Counted from the stretch's first letter, positions 1 through 8,300 are shown. The stretch is DNA of 64,000 bases from Roseateles sp. DAIF2 (GCF_015624425.1 NZ_CP049919.1:1736001-1800000), one strand, 5' to 3'. Notes: generated by a model from the sequence alone, not told the origin. Program-made: numbers and translations.

Positions 1-2
1 CC

Positions 3-71
3 GATGCGGTGCGCGCCAACGCGCGCGTGCAGGAGGCCTATCTGGGTTCGGTGCTGGCGGAGGCGCATTGA
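3..71 (+). CDS. livG: Branched-chain amino acid ABC transporter ATPase LivG, C-terminal end (partial)
   Basis: Only the last 22 codons lie in the window. They read DAVRANARVQEAYLGSVL and then AEAH and stop. The VQEAYLG stretch matches the usual LivG C-terminus, where a V(I)EAYLG motif closes the ATPase. The TGA overlaps the ATG of livF (TGATG), so the two ATPase subunits are translationally coupled. Identity rests on this short tail and on the neighbour livF. Confidence 0.75.
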   Translation, partial: DAVRANARVQEAYLGSVLAEAH

Positions 72-787
72 TGGCGGCGGACACCACGCGAGTGCTCAAG
101 CTGGACAATGTCCACGCCTTCTACGGCAAGAGCCATGTGCTGCATGGCGTCAGCATGGAGCTGCGTCCCGGCGAGATCGTCAGCCTCTTGGGCCGCAACG
201 GCTCGGGCCGCTCGACCACGGTCAAGACCATCATGGGCCAGGTCGACGGCAACGGCTCGGTGCGCTTCGGCGAGCAGGAGCTGCTGGGCCGCAAGGCGTA
301 TGAGATCGCGCATCAGGGCATTGGCTATGTGCCGGAGAACCGCGACATCTTCCCCAAGCTGAGCGTGCACCAGAACCTGATGCTGGGCCAGAAGTCGGGC
401 GCGAAGAACACGCGCTGGAGCTTCGACGATATGTATCGGATGTTCCCGCGCCTGAAGGAGCGCCAGCACACCGAGGCCGGCGTGCTCTCCGGCGGCGAGC
501 AGCAGATGCTGACCCTGTGCCGCACCCTGATGGGCGATCCGGACCTGATCATGATCGACGAGCCCACCGAGGGCCTGGCGCCGAAGATCGTCGAGCTGGT
601 GGCCGAGTACCTGAAGGAGCTGCGCCGGCGTGGCATCGCGGTGCTGCTGGTCGAGCAGAAGCTGGCGATCGCGCTGGAGATCTCGGAGCGCTGCTATGTG
701 ATGGGCCATGGCCGCATCGTGTTCGAGGGCACGCCGGCCGAGCTGCGGGCGAACAGCTACATCCGCAAGGAGTGGCTGGAGGTTTAG
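71..787 (+). CDS. livF: Branched-chain amino acid ABC transporter ATP-binding protein LivF
   Basis: 238-residue ABC ATPase, the usual LivF length, acting on the inner face of the cytoplasmic membrane to power high-affinity uptake of leucine, isoleucine, valine or related amides. Walker A spans residues 41-49 and reads GRNGSGRST, so the invariant lysine is an arginine (R47, codon cgc at 209-211). The signature LSGGEQQ is at 139-145 and Walker B DLIMIDEP at 158-165. ATG at 71 overlaps the livG stop; a TTG three bases earlier is a less likely start. The 3' end overlaps the convergent MBL gene by four bases. The permease and binding-protein genes lie outside the window. Confidence 0.9.
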   Translation: MAADTTRVLKLDNVHAFYGKSHVLHGVSMELRPGEIVSLLGRNGSGRSTTVKTIMGQVDGNGSVRFGEQELLGRKAYEIAHQGIGYVPENRDIFPKLSVHQNLMLGQKSGAKNTRWSFDDMYRMFPRLKERQHTEAGVLSGGEQQMLTLCRTLMGDPDLIMIDEPTEGLAPKIVELVAEYLKELRRRGIAVLLVEQKLAIALEISERCYVMGHGRIVFEGTPAELRANSYIRKEWLEV

Positions 788-1656
788 CTCGAGCGGCCGT
801 CGCCCCAGTCGAGCCAGGCCCCGGGTGCCAGCGGCTGGATCTCGATGGCCGTGCCGCGCGCCGCCTCGCGCAGCCGGGCGATCGGATCGGCGACCTCGAC
901 ATAGCGGCCCATGCCGCCGACGCCGTAGTGGATCGGGACCAGGCGGCGGGCGCCGAGGATGCGCGCGGCCGCGAGCGCCTGTTCCGGCGTCAGCACGCCG
1001 GGCTGGCCGCTGACCGGTTGGCGGAAACCGAAGCGCGCGCCGTTGATCGGCAGGAAGGCCGCATCGAAGGGGCCGAACTGCCGCGCGATGCGCCACCAGT
1101 GGCCATGCCACAACGTGTCGCCGCCGTGGAAGAGGCGGCGGCCGCCGGCCAGCACCACCCAGGAGACCTGCAGATCGCCGTAGCCGTCGGCGGCCGGGAC
1201 CGCGGTGACGGTAAAGTCGTCGCCCAGCAGCTGCGGCTCCCACAGCGCGCTGGCGCGGGGGCGTGCGCGCGGCGGCACCGGCTGGGGCTGGGTGCCGGCC
1301 GGGTGCAGCAGGCTGCCACCCCGGGCCAGCACCGCGGCGACGGCCTTGGCATCGAAATGGTCCGAGTGCAGATGGGTCAGCAGCACATGGCTGTCGCCGA
1401 CGGCATCGTCGACCGGGATCAGCGCATCCGGCAGCGCGGAGCCCCAGGTGTCCGGATTGGTCAGCGGGTCGATGAACAAGGTGGCGCGCGGCAGCTGCAG
1501 GCGGATGCCCGCCCAGGCCAGGCGCTGGACGCGCAGGCCCTCCGCCGCGGCGCGCGCCAGCGGCCAGGCCGCCAGGCCCGCCGCGCATCCGGCCAGGAAG
1601 TGACGTCGATCGAGGCCGGCGGTGCCGGATCGATGGGCGTTGCGCTGCTGCCTCAT
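784..1656 (-). CDS. MBL-fold metal-dependent hydrolase with Tat-like signal (UlaG/NAPE-PLD-like)
   Basis: 290 residues. The N-terminus carries a twin-arginine-like signal (LDRRHFLAG, RR at 17-18, followed by an Ala-rich hydrophobic stretch to about residue 38), suggesting export of a folded metalloenzyme. The metal-binding motif THLHSDH (H95, H97, D99, H100) is intact, with later ligands in FHGGDT and PIHYG. The general shape is that of the lactonase/phosphodiesterase-like group with UlaG and NAPE-PLD. The ATG at 1656 overlaps the TGA of the upstream MBL gene, so the two are coupled. The substrate cannot be told from sequence. Confidence 0.8.
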   Translation of the reverse strand: MRQQRNAHRSGTAGLDRRHFLAGCAAGLAAWPLARAAAEGLRVQRLAWAGIRLQLPRATLFIDPLTNPDTWGSALPDALIPVDDAVGDSHVLLTHLHSDHFDAKAVAAVLARGGSLLHPAGTQPQPVPPRARPRASALWEPQLLGDDFTVTAVPAADGYGDLQVSWVVLAGGRRLFHGGDTLWHGHWWRIARQFGPFDAAFLPINGARFGFRQPVSGQPGVLTPEQALAAARILGARRLVPIHYGVGGMGRYVEVADPIARLREAARGTAIEIQPLAPGAWLDWGDGRSS

Positions 1657-2498
1657 GCCGCGAGCTCCCGCGCCGCGATGGCCGCATCGAGGGAAAAGAT
1701 CGCCTGCTCGGCGATGACCCGCAGGTTGTGGCGATGCCATTCGCGCTCGAAGGCGCAGGCCGCGACGCCCGGGGCCAGGCAGTCCTCGATCGCGATGCGG
1801 GCGATGTGCGGTGCGACCGCCGCCGCGCCATGCTCGGCGCGCAGCGCCATGACGATCTGCCGCAGCCGGTCCAGGTAATGCAGCGCATGGTCCAGCACCG
1901 CGGCGGGGAAGCTGCCGATATGACCGCCGACGATGCTGCGCCGGCCCAGCCGCCGGATCCGGACGAGCGCGTCGCGGATCAGCGCCGGATCGGCCTTCGA
2001 GAGATAGACGATATGGCCGACGATGGCGTCGCCGACACAGGCCAGATCGGCGCTCGGCACATCCACGCAGAGATGGTCCAGGGTCTTGCCGGGGCGGTGC
2101 TGCAGCCGCAGCTCATGCGTGCCCCAGCGCAGCTGCAGCTCGCCATCGAACTGCAGCTGCGGTTCGCGGTACTGCGCATCGTCATGTGGTTGCCGCTGCT
2201 GCTGAGACAGGAAGGTCGCGCGATGGTGCCGGTGCGCGATCGTCAGCGCCTCGGGAAACAACGCCAGGCCCGCGATGTGGTCGCTCATGAAATGGGTCGA
2301 GACGATCAGGCGCACCATCTTGCCCATCTCTTCGCACAGGACCTCGCGCAACGCCCGCGCATCCTCCGCGCTGCCGAGCGCATCGACCAGCAGCACCTCG
2401 TCGCGATGCAGGAAGGCGGTGGCGACCGATTGCTGGGCCGCGCCGACAAACATCAGCACCTCGGGTGCCAGGCTGGTGGGTTTCATCATCGTCAGCAT
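1653..2498 (-). CDS. MBL-fold hydrolase with altered metal motif
   Basis: 281-residue metallo-beta-lactamase-fold protein without a signal peptide. The first metal motif reads STHFMSDH: H69, M71, D73, H74, so the second histidine of HxHxDH is a methionine. A later GDAIVGH supplies other ligands. ATGs at residues 4 and 5 are alternative starts. It is the first gene of a two-gene unit with the Tat-exported MBL protein and is divergent from a LysR regulator that probably controls it. Some MBL relatives with HxxxDH variants remain active, so activity is unresolved. Substrate unknown. Confidence 0.75.
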   Translation of the reverse strand: MLTMMKPTSLAPEVLMFVGAAQQSVATAFLHRDEVLLVDALGSAEDARALREVLCEEMGKMVRLIVSTHFMSDHIAGLALFPEALTIAHRHHRATFLSQQQRQPHDDAQYREPQLQFDGELQLRWGTHELRLQHRPGKTLDHLCVDVPSADLACVGDAIVGHIVYLSKADPALIRDALVRIRRLGRRSIVGGHIGSFPAAVLDHALHYLDRLRQIVMALRAEHGAAAVAPHIARIAIEDCLAPGVAACAFEREWHRHNLRVIAEQAIFSLDAAIAARELAA

Positions 2499-2566
2499 CG
2501 GTGCCGCCTTGCGTCATGGGGACGGGGCGCATCATGGGCGGCGCCGGCGCGGCCGACAAACGAGAT

Positions 2567-2591
2567 GTTTTTCCGCACGCCTGAGAAAAAC
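2567..2591. promoter_or_regulatory. LysR-type operator between divergent MBL genes and LysR gene
   Basis: A perfect 7-bp dyad GTTTTTC (2567-2573) / GAAAAAC (2585-2591) with an 11-bp spacer gives the LysR box TTC-N11-GAA, a T-N11-A motif. It lies in the 138-bp gap between the divergent MBL operon and the LysR gene, where such a regulator would normally bind and also repress itself. Confidence 0.6.
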
Positions 2592-2636
2592 TAAGTTGAT
2601 TGATAGGATGCGCCTCGCCCTTCCTCGGCTGCCTCG

Positions 2637-3575
2637 ATGACGACCCACAAGCCCCGCCAGCCCGCTCCGCTGAACGCCCTGCGTGCCTTCGAGGCGGTCG
2701 CACGCGGCCTGAGCTTCCAGGCCGCGGCCGCGCAGCTGTTCGTCACGCCGGCGGCGCTGAGCCATCAGGTCAAGCGCCTGGAGGAATACCTGGGCACCCG
2801 GCTGTTCCAGCGCGGCCACCGTTCGATAGCGCTGACCGAGGAGGGCGCGGCGCTGGCCGCCTCGCTGGGCGAGTTGTTCGGGCAGCTGGACCTGGTGCTG
2901 GACCGCGCCACCGCGCCGCGGGTCGCGAGCCTGCGCGTCAGCACCATCGAGTCCTTTGCCGCGAAATGGCTGGCGCCGCGGCTGCACCGCTTCCACCGCG
3001 AATGCCCCGAGCTCAGGCTGCGCATCGAGACCGGCAACGCCCATGCCGACTTCGCGCGCGACGGCATCGATGTCGCGATCCGCTACGGCCCCGGCGGCTA
3101 TTCGGGCGCCGAGCGGCTGATGGCGGCGCCGGTGTTCCCGGTCTGCGCGCCCGCGCTGCTGGCCGATGCCGCGCGCCCGCTGGCGGCGCCGCGCGATCTG
3201 TCCCGCCACATGCTGCTGCACGACGAGAGCGCGACCGGGCGCCCCGGCGTCCCGGACTGGCCGGCCTGGCTGGCGGCCGCGCGGGTCGGTTCCGTCGAGG
3301 CCGGGCCCGGCCCGGTGTTCGCCAGCATCTATCTGGCCCAGGAGGCCGCGGTCGCCGGCCACGGCGTCGCGCTCGGGCTGGCGCCGCTGGTCGAGGAGGA
3401 CCTGCAGCGCGGCCGCCTGGTCAGACCTTTCGAGCTGGCGCTCGACAACGCCTACGCGTTCTGGATCCTGCGCCGGGACGGCCGCAGCGGCCCCCGCGAT
3501 GCGGCGATCGAGACCTTCTGCCGCTGGCTGCGTAGCGAGGCGGCGGCCTCGCCCTCATCGACACCGGCCGCCTGA
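2637..3575 (+). CDS. LysR-family transcriptional regulator (GcvA-like)
   Basis: 312 residues. Residues 11-70 form the LysR winged helix-turn-helix (LNALRAFEAVARGLSF, then PAALSHQVKRLEEYLG), followed by a periplasmic-binding-like effector domain (about 95-300). The order PLNALRAFEAVAR and the phrase DVAIRYGPGGY are typical of the GcvA branch. It is divergent from the two MBL hydrolase genes and a good LysR box lies between them, so it most likely regulates those genes. The effector is not predictable. Confidence 0.85.
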   Translation: MTTHKPRQPAPLNALRAFEAVARGLSFQAAAAQLFVTPAALSHQVKRLEEYLGTRLFQRGHRSIALTEEGAALAASLGELFGQLDLVLDRATAPRVASLRVSTIESFAAKWLAPRLHRFHRECPELRLRIETGNAHADFARDGIDVAIRYGPGGYSGAERLMAAPVFPVCAPALLADAARPLAAPRDLSRHMLLHDESATGRPGVPDWPAWLAAARVGSVEAGPGPVFASIYLAQEAAVAGHGVALGLAPLVEEDLQRGRLVRPFELALDNAYAFWILRRDGRSGPRDAAIETFCRWLRSEAAASPSSTPAA

Positions 3576-3803
3576 GGCCGCCCCATCGGCGACCGGAACC
3601 GGGTGGTAGCCCACCTCGGCGATCGCGGCCAGCAACTCCGCCTCGTTGGCCTCGGTCGGCCGGATGCGGACCCGCCGGCCCTGCATGTCGATCTCCAGCC
3701 CGGCATGGGCATCGGCGGCCCGCACGGCGCGGGCGATGGTGCTGGCGCAATGGCCGCAGGTCATGTCGTCGACATGGAAGGTCAAGGGGCAGGTCATGGG
3801 CAT
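3555..3803 (-). CDS. Heavy-metal-associated (HMA) domain protein, CopZ-like copper chaperone
   Basis: 82 residues, a single ferredoxin-like HMA domain. The metal site MTCGHCAS (about residues 14-21) has the CxxC pair of copper chaperones and P-type ATPase N-domains. The ATG at 3803 was chosen because AGGAG precedes it at a normal distance. Its likely role is to bind Cu(I) in the cytoplasm and pass it to an exporter, but no copper ATPase or CueR is in the window. The last 21 bases overlap the convergent LysR gene. A MerR-type promoter lies just upstream. Confidence 0.85.
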   Translation of the reverse strand: MPMTCPLTFHVDDMTCGHCASTIARAVRAADAHAGLEIDMQGRRVRIRPTEANEAELLAAIAEVGYHPVPVADGAASGGRCR

Positions 3804-3834
3804 CGTCGGCTCCTGATGGCAAGTTGGGTGAGCC

Positions 3835-3865
3835 ATCGTGTGGCTTCCCGCCATGGCAGGGTCAA
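3835..3865 (-). promoter_or_regulatory. Candidate CueR/MerR-type promoter for the HMA gene
   Basis: Reading on the minus strand there is a -35 TTGACC (3860-3865), a 19-bp spacer and CACGAT (3835-3840) in -10 position. The overlong spacer carries the dyad CCCTGCCATGGCGGG, the layout of promoters twisted open by MerR-family activators such as CueR. It sits 32 bp upstream of the HMA start codon. The sequence fits the class, but the regulator is not in the window. Confidence 0.5.
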
Positions 3866-3929
3866 GCCCGGCGGGCTTGCTCGACATCGGGGCAGGGCCG
3901 TCGGCGCGGGCCGCTTGACCTTGCCATGG
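3851..3929. repeat. 17-bp inverted repeat flanking the metal-responsive promoter
   Basis: CCATGGCAGGGTCAAGC (3851-3867) and GCTTGACCTTGCCATGG (3913-3929) are inverted copies matching at 16 of 17 positions, with a 45-bp loop. Each arm carries the TTGACC plus TGCCATGG core of a MerR-type operator pointing outward. Only the minus-facing arm has a plausible -10 element. Confidence 0.6.
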
Positions 3930-3960
3930 GCGCAAGCAGCAGCAGGATGTGCCGCCGCGC

Positions 3961-4800
3961 TCAGCTCATCGCCGCTTTCAGCCGGCTCGGCGCCATCCCG
4001 AACTGGCGCCGGAAGGCGGTCGCGAAATTGGCGGGGCTGTTGTAGCCGGCGGCCAGCGCGGCCTCGGTGACGGTGATGCCGTCGAGCTGCAGCGCGCGGC
4101 GCGCCTCCAGCAGGCGGCGCCGGCGCAGATAGTCGAACACCGAGCAGCCATGCGCCTCGCGAAAGCGCCGTTGCAGGGTGTTGGCATGCAGGCCCAGCTC
4201 CAGCGCGATGTCGGCCAGGCTCCAGCCGTCGGCCGCGCCGCTGTCCAGCAGCTCGCGCGCGGCCTGCATGCGGCCAGGCCGGGCGGCGGCCGGGGCCTCG
4301 CCGGCCAGGGCCTCGCCGAGCAGCTCGATCGCGCGGCATTCGGCCTGCAGATGGGGCAGGCCGCCGCCTTCGGCGGGCGTGCGGATCAGGCTGTCCGCCA
4401 GGCCGGCCAGGCGCCGGCTGGCGCGCCAGCAGCGCATCTCCAGATGGCGGCGGCCGGTGTTGAGCCCGGCCTGTTCCAGCCAGTCATGGCCGACCCACAG
4501 GCTCAGCTTGCGCTCGGGCCCTTCGCCGCAATCGGCGCGCTCGAAGCTGTCGTTCTCGCGCAGCGCCACCAGCGCACCGGCGGCGCCAGCGCCGTCCTGC
4601 GGCGCCAGCCGCAGGCGCCGTCCGCCATAGGCCACCTGCACCTCGCCGGCCAGCACCAGCACCAGGTACAGCCCCGCCGAGGCCTGGCCCGTGCCGTCGC
4701 CGCGATGGGCATGGCGCCGGTCGCTGCAGCGCAGCTCCAGGCCCGGCCGCAGCCGGATCGCCTGGCAGAGGGAGGAGGACTCGGGGCTTCTTTCTTGCAT
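3961..4800 (-). CDS. AraC-family transcriptional regulator, probably of the iron-uptake cluster
   Basis: 279 residues from ATG 4800. The N-terminal part resembles a cupin-like sensor; the C-terminal 100 residues are an AraC DNA-binding domain with two helix-turn-helix units (SLADIALELGLHANTLQRRF and ITVTEAALAAGYNSPANFAT, then FRRQFGMAPS). It is divergent from the Fur-boxed TonB receptor, an arrangement like PchR, which activates siderophore uptake genes when the ferri-siderophore is bound. A start 48 bases upstream is possible but puts an unconserved leader in front. Confidence 0.8.
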   Translation of the reverse strand: MQERSPESSSLCQAIRLRPGLELRCSDRRHAHRGDGTGQASAGLYLVLVLAGEVQVAYGGRRLRLAPQDGAGAAGALVALRENDSFERADCGEGPERKLSLWVGHDWLEQAGLNTGRRHLEMRCWRASRRLAGLADSLIRTPAEGGGLPHLQAECRAIELLGEALAGEAPAAARPGRMQAARELLDSGAADGWSLADIALELGLHANTLQRRFREAHGCSVFDYLRRRRLLEARRALQLDGITVTEAALAAGYNSPANFATAFRRQFGMAPSRLKAAMS

Positions 4801-4880
4801 CGTGGGTTGTGGCGCGCAAAGGCCCGGGTGGTGCGCGCAAAGGCGCATCCGCAGGGGCGATGGAAAAATCTTGGCTCCAT

Positions 4881-4899
4881 GTTAATGCAAATCATTCCT
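4881..4899 (+). promoter_or_regulatory. Fur box upstream of the first TonB receptor
   Basis: GTTAATGCAAATCATTCCT matches the 19-bp Fur consensus at 13 positions, with the central AATCATT intact. It lies 35 bp before the receptor start and within the divergent AraC/receptor gap. This fits repression of the iron-uptake cluster in iron-replete cells. Confidence 0.6.
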
Positions 4900-4933
4900 A
4901 TTTGATTTGTAAACTCACGCCTCCTCTTCCACC

Positions 4934-6997
4934 ATGGCCATGTTGTTCGCCCCCTTCCGCGCCCGTCCCCTTGTTCTTGCCCTGCTGGCCGCCGCCGCTG
5001 CTGCAACGGTCCAGGCCGGCACGGCCAGCCTGGACCGGGTGGTCGTCGAGTCGGCCTCCGGCCATGAGCAGAAGGTCAAGGAGGCGCCGGCCAGCGTCAC
5101 CGTGATCACCCGCGAGCAGCTGGCCAATCAGCCCTATGCGAATCTGGAGGACGCGGTGCGCCATGTCGAGGGCGTCAGCGTCGTCGGCCCCGGCCCCAGC
5201 GAGCGCGACATCATGATCCGCGGCCTGCCGGGCGAGTACACCCTGATCCTGGTCGACGGCCGGCGTCAGAACACCCGCGAGACGATGAACCGCGGCACCA
5301 GCGGCGTGATGGCCTGGATGACGCCGCCGCTGGAGGCGATCGAGCGCATCGAGGTGGTGCGTGGCCCGATGTCGGCGCTCTATGGCGCCGATGCGATGGG
5401 CGGCGTGATCAACATCATCACGCGCAAGAACATCACGCGCTGGATGGGCTCGGCGGGCCTGAGCTTCACCAAGCCCAGCGGCGACATCCAGGGCGATGCG
5501 CGCCAGCTCGACTTTTGGCTGGGCGGCCCGCTGAAGACCGATCTGCTGGGCCTGCAGGTCTATGGCACCAGCAGCCAGCGCGACGAGGATCGCTACTACA
5601 TCCCGGCCAACGGCACGACGGGCGCCTACGGCACCAAGAACCGCCAGGCGGTGGCCAAGCTGAGCCTGACGCCGATGGCCGGCCAGTCCTTCTGGCTGGA
5701 GGCCGGCAGCGGCGCGGTGAAATGGGAGCTCTCGCCCGGCAAGAGCGCGGCTGCGACCGCCGCGCGCTCCGAGACCGAGCAGGCGCGCGATCATTGGGCG
5801 CTGAGCCATCGCGGCCAATGGGATTGGGGCAGCTCGCGCGTCGCGCTGTACCAGGAAAGCGGCCAGCAGACGGTCTGGACCAATGGCGCCCGCAGCGCCT
5901 CGCGCCCGGAGATCGTCAACACCGTGTTCGATACGCTGGCGACCCTGAATCTCGACAGCCACACCCTGAACATCGGCGGCCAGATCAGCCGCAACCGCCT
6001 GAGCGGCATCGCCGGCGAGGCGCCGGCCGCCGGCCACCCGGCCAATCCGAACAGCACCCGCGACCGTGCCCATGCGCTGTTCGCCGAGGACGAATGGCAG
6101 ATCAGCGAGGCCTTCGCGCTGACTACCGGCCTGCGCCTGGACGATGTGCAGCGCTACGGCTCGCATTGGAGCCCGCGCGTCTACGGCGTCTACAAGCTCG
6201 ACGAGCGCTACACCCTGCGCGGCGGCTTCGCCAAGGGCTTCAAGTCGCCGACCCTGCGCCAGACCGAGCCGGGCTACTGCATGAGCACCGGCGGCAACTC
6301 GCCGCGCCGCGGCTCGCTGTGCGGCAACCCGAAGCTGAAGCCGGAGGAGAGCAGCAGCGCCGAGCTGGGCCTGCGCTTCGACGGTGAGAAGGGGCGCAGC
6401 TGGTCGGCCGCGCTGTTCATGAACAAGTTCCGCAACAAGGTGGTCAGCTACTCGACCGGCAAGGTCGACCCGATCAACCCAGCGCTGGACATCTATGTCT
6501 ACGACAACGTCGACCGCGTCAAGCTGAGTGGCCTCGAACTGGCCGGCGCCTGGCCACTGGCGCAGGACTGGGCCGTCTCCGGCAACTACACCTACACCCG
6601 CTCGCGCCGCGAGGGCGGTGGCGAACCCAGCTTCGACGGCAGCTCGCTGAGCGGCCGGCCGCTGGACAAGACGCCCGAGCACAAGGCCTCGCTGCGCGTC
6701 GACTGGGCGCAGGGCCAGGCGCTGTCGGCCTATGCGCGGCTCAATGCCGAGGGCAGGCAGTACTGGGCCGCCTTCCGCAACGGCGCGCGCAATGTGCGCG
6801 AGCGCAGCGGCCTGAACACGGTGGACCTGGGCGGCGCCTACAAGCTCAATGCCCACCTGACCCTGTCGGCGGCGCTGCTGAACATCGCGGACCAGCAGGT
6901 CGCGGTCGACACCCGCAGCCGCAACGAGGGCCTGAACGGCAACTGGATGCTGGACGAGGGCCGCCGCGTCTGGCTGGGCCTGAACGCCAAGTTCTGA
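4934..6997 (+). CDS. TonB-dependent outer-membrane siderophore receptor (CirA/FepA-like)
   Basis: 687 residues with a signal peptide ending near residue 28 (VQAG). The plug domain begins with a TonB-box-like RVVVES and holds PASVTVITREQL, IMIRGLPGEYTLILVDGRR and GPMSALYGADAMGGVINIIT; the 22-strand barrel follows and ends in LGLNAKF with C-terminal Phe. The GRRQNTRE pattern and the length suit the catecholate-receptor branch (CirA, FepA). First gene of an iron-uptake cluster, preceded by a Fur box and an AraC regulator. The exact ligand is not certain. ATG 4940 is an alternative start. Confidence 0.88.
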   Translation: MAMLFAPFRARPLVLALLAAAAAATVQAGTASLDRVVVESASGHEQKVKEAPASVTVITREQLANQPYANLEDAVRHVEGVSVVGPGPSERDIMIRGLPGEYTLILVDGRRQNTRETMNRGTSGVMAWMTPPLEAIERIEVVRGPMSALYGADAMGGVINIITRKNITRWMGSAGLSFTKPSGDIQGDARQLDFWLGGPLKTDLLGLQVYGTSSQRDEDRYYIPANGTTGAYGTKNRQAVAKLSLTPMAGQSFWLEAGSGAVKWELSPGKSAAATAARSETEQARDHWALSHRGQWDWGSSRVALYQESGQQTVWTNGARSASRPEIVNTVFDTLATLNLDSHTLNIGGQISRNRLSGIAGEAPAAGHPANPNSTRDRAHALFAEDEWQISEAFALTTGLRLDDVQRYGSHWSPRVYGVYKLDERYTLRGGFAKGFKSPTLRQTEPGYCMSTGGNSPRRGSLCGNPKLKPEESSSAELGLRFDGEKGRSWSAALFMNKFRNKVVSYSTGKVDPINPALDIYVYDNVDRVKLSGLELAGAWPLAQDWAVSGNYTYTRSRREGGGEPSFDGSSLSGRPLDKTPEHKASLRVDWAQGQALSAYARLNAEGRQYWAAFRNGARNVRERSGLNTVDLGGAYKLNAHLTLSAALLNIADQQVAVDTRSRNEGLNGNWMLDEGRRVWLGLNAKF

Positions 6998-7024
6998 CCC
7001 CGCGAGGAATCCAGCCCCCACATC

Positions 7025-7327
7025 ATGCTCAAGTCCCAAGCCAGCGTGGCCACGCCGATGGCCGAACAGTTCCTGTTCAAGCTCGCCAAGCATTTCGCCA
7101 AGAAGATCCCGGTGCAGCAGGAGTCGCATCAGGCGCAGCTGCGCTTCGAGTTCGGCGACTGCCGCATGTCGATCGCCGGGGAGGGCGAGTCCCTCGCCCT
7201 GGTGTTCGACTGCGAGACCCCCGATGCCGCGACCCAGCAGCGCCTGCACTGGGTGCTGGACGCCCATCTCGAACTGCTGACCCGGCGCGAGCCGCTGCGT
7301 CCGGTGTGGCGCGCGCTCGAGTCCTGA
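7025..7327 (+). CDS. DUF2218 domain protein
   Basis: 100-residue cytoplasmic protein of the DUF2218 family, recognised by its short length, the FRFEFG-like LRFEFGDCRMSI core and a C-terminal helix DAHLELLTRREPL. DUF2218 genes are often found beside siderophore receptors and Fec/Fep transporters; their function is not established. Here it sits 27 bp after the TonB receptor and 25 bp before the binding protein, all on one strand, so it belongs to the iron-uptake operon. Confidence 0.75.
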   Translation: MLKSQASVATPMAEQFLFKLAKHFAKKIPVQQESHQAQLRFEFGDCRMSIAGEGESLALVFDCETPDAATQQRLHWVLDAHLELLTRREPLRPVWRALES

Positions 7328-7352
7328 CCAAGAAGGAAGAAGGAACACCACC

Positions 7353-8300
7353 ATGACGACGATCAACAAACGGCGAAGCCTGCTGCTGGCCCTGCCGACC
7401 CTGCTGCTGGCCGCGCTGCCGGCGCTGGCCCAGCCGGCCGCCGCCCCGACCCGCGAGATCAGCGATGCCAGCGGCCGCAAACTGACCGTGCCGGCTCAGC
7501 CGCAGCGCGTGCTGGTGCTGTCGGAGAAGGACCTGGACGTGGCGCTGGCCCTGGGCGTCAAGCCGGTCGGCAGCACGCTGGGCCGCGGCCAGCTGAGCCT
7601 GCCGGCCTATCTGATGAACCAGGCCGGCAACCTGCCCAATGTCGGCGCCTTCGCCCAGCCCAGCATGGACCGGGTGCTGGCGCTGCGCCCGGACCTGATC
7701 CTGGCTGGCGGTTTCTCCGATCCGCAGCTGCTGGCCCAGCTCTCGAAGATCGCGCCGACCTTCATCAGCTACCCGGCGCTGGAGCGCTGGCAGGACACGA
7801 CCCTGCGCGTCGGCGATCTGCTGGGCCGCGGCGGCGAGGCCAAGGCCTTCATCGCGCAATACCAGGCGCGCGCCACGACGCTGCGCGGCAAGGTCGGCGC
7901 GCTGGCCGGCAAGAGCGCCAGCATCGTGCGCTGGACCCCGCAGGGCCCGGTCTATATGAAGGCCGATGCCTTCGCCGGCCAGGTGCTGGCCGACCTGGGG
8001 CTGACGCGCCCGGCCGCTCAGCAGGAGCCGGGCGCCGGCCACTCGGGCCCGCTGTCGCGCGAGGCCCTGGCCAAGATCGATGGCGACTGGCTCTTTCTCG
8101 GCATGTTCAAGAGCGGCCGCGCCCATGATCCGGAGGCGCTGGCCGCACTGATGCGCCAGCCCGAGTTCCGCGAGCTGCGCGCGGCCAAGGCCGGCCAGGT
8201 GCGCGAGGTTGACGCCTCGCTGTGGACCGTCACCGGCGGCCCGCTGGCCGCGCTGGCGGTGCTGGACGAGACGGAGCGCGTGCTGCTCGGCTCGCGCTGA
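7353..8300 (+). CDS. Iron-siderophore ABC transporter periplasmic binding protein
   Basis: 315 residues with a signal peptide (basic start, Leu/Ala-rich stretch, cleavage near ALAQ, residue 28). The mature protein is a class III (FepB/FecB/BtuF-like) binding protein: the domain opens with ISDASGRKLTVPAQPQRVLVL and has a long helix linking two lobes. A strong GAAGGAA ribosome site precedes the ATG. It would collect the ferri-siderophore or heme in the periplasm and deliver it to the two permeases encoded directly downstream. Confidence 0.87.
   Translation: MTTINKRRSLLLALPTLLLAALPALAQPAAAPTREISDASGRKLTVPAQPQRVLVLSEKDLDVALALGVKPVGSTLGRGQLSLPAYLMNQAGNLPNVGAFAQPSMDRVLALRPDLILAGGFSDPQLLAQLSKIAPTFISYPALERWQDTTLRVGDLLGRGGEAKAFIAQYQARATTLRGKVGALAGKSASIVRWTPQGPVYMKADAFAGQVLADLGLTRPAAQQEPGAGHSGPLSREALAKIDGDWLFLGMFKSGRAHDPEALAALMRQPEFRELRAAKAGQVREVDASLWTVTGGPLAALAVLDETERVLLGSR

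Noticed and set aside
3915..3948. A plus-strand MerR-type promoter on the second inverted arm.
   Set aside because: TTGACC is present but the nearest -10-like hexamer is 22 bp away and no gene follows in that direction.
4898..7480. An 860-codon minus-strand frame opposite the first TonB receptor.
   Set aside because: Its composition is that of a mirror frame, it has no domain, and the receptor on the plus strand is complete with Fur box and signal peptide.
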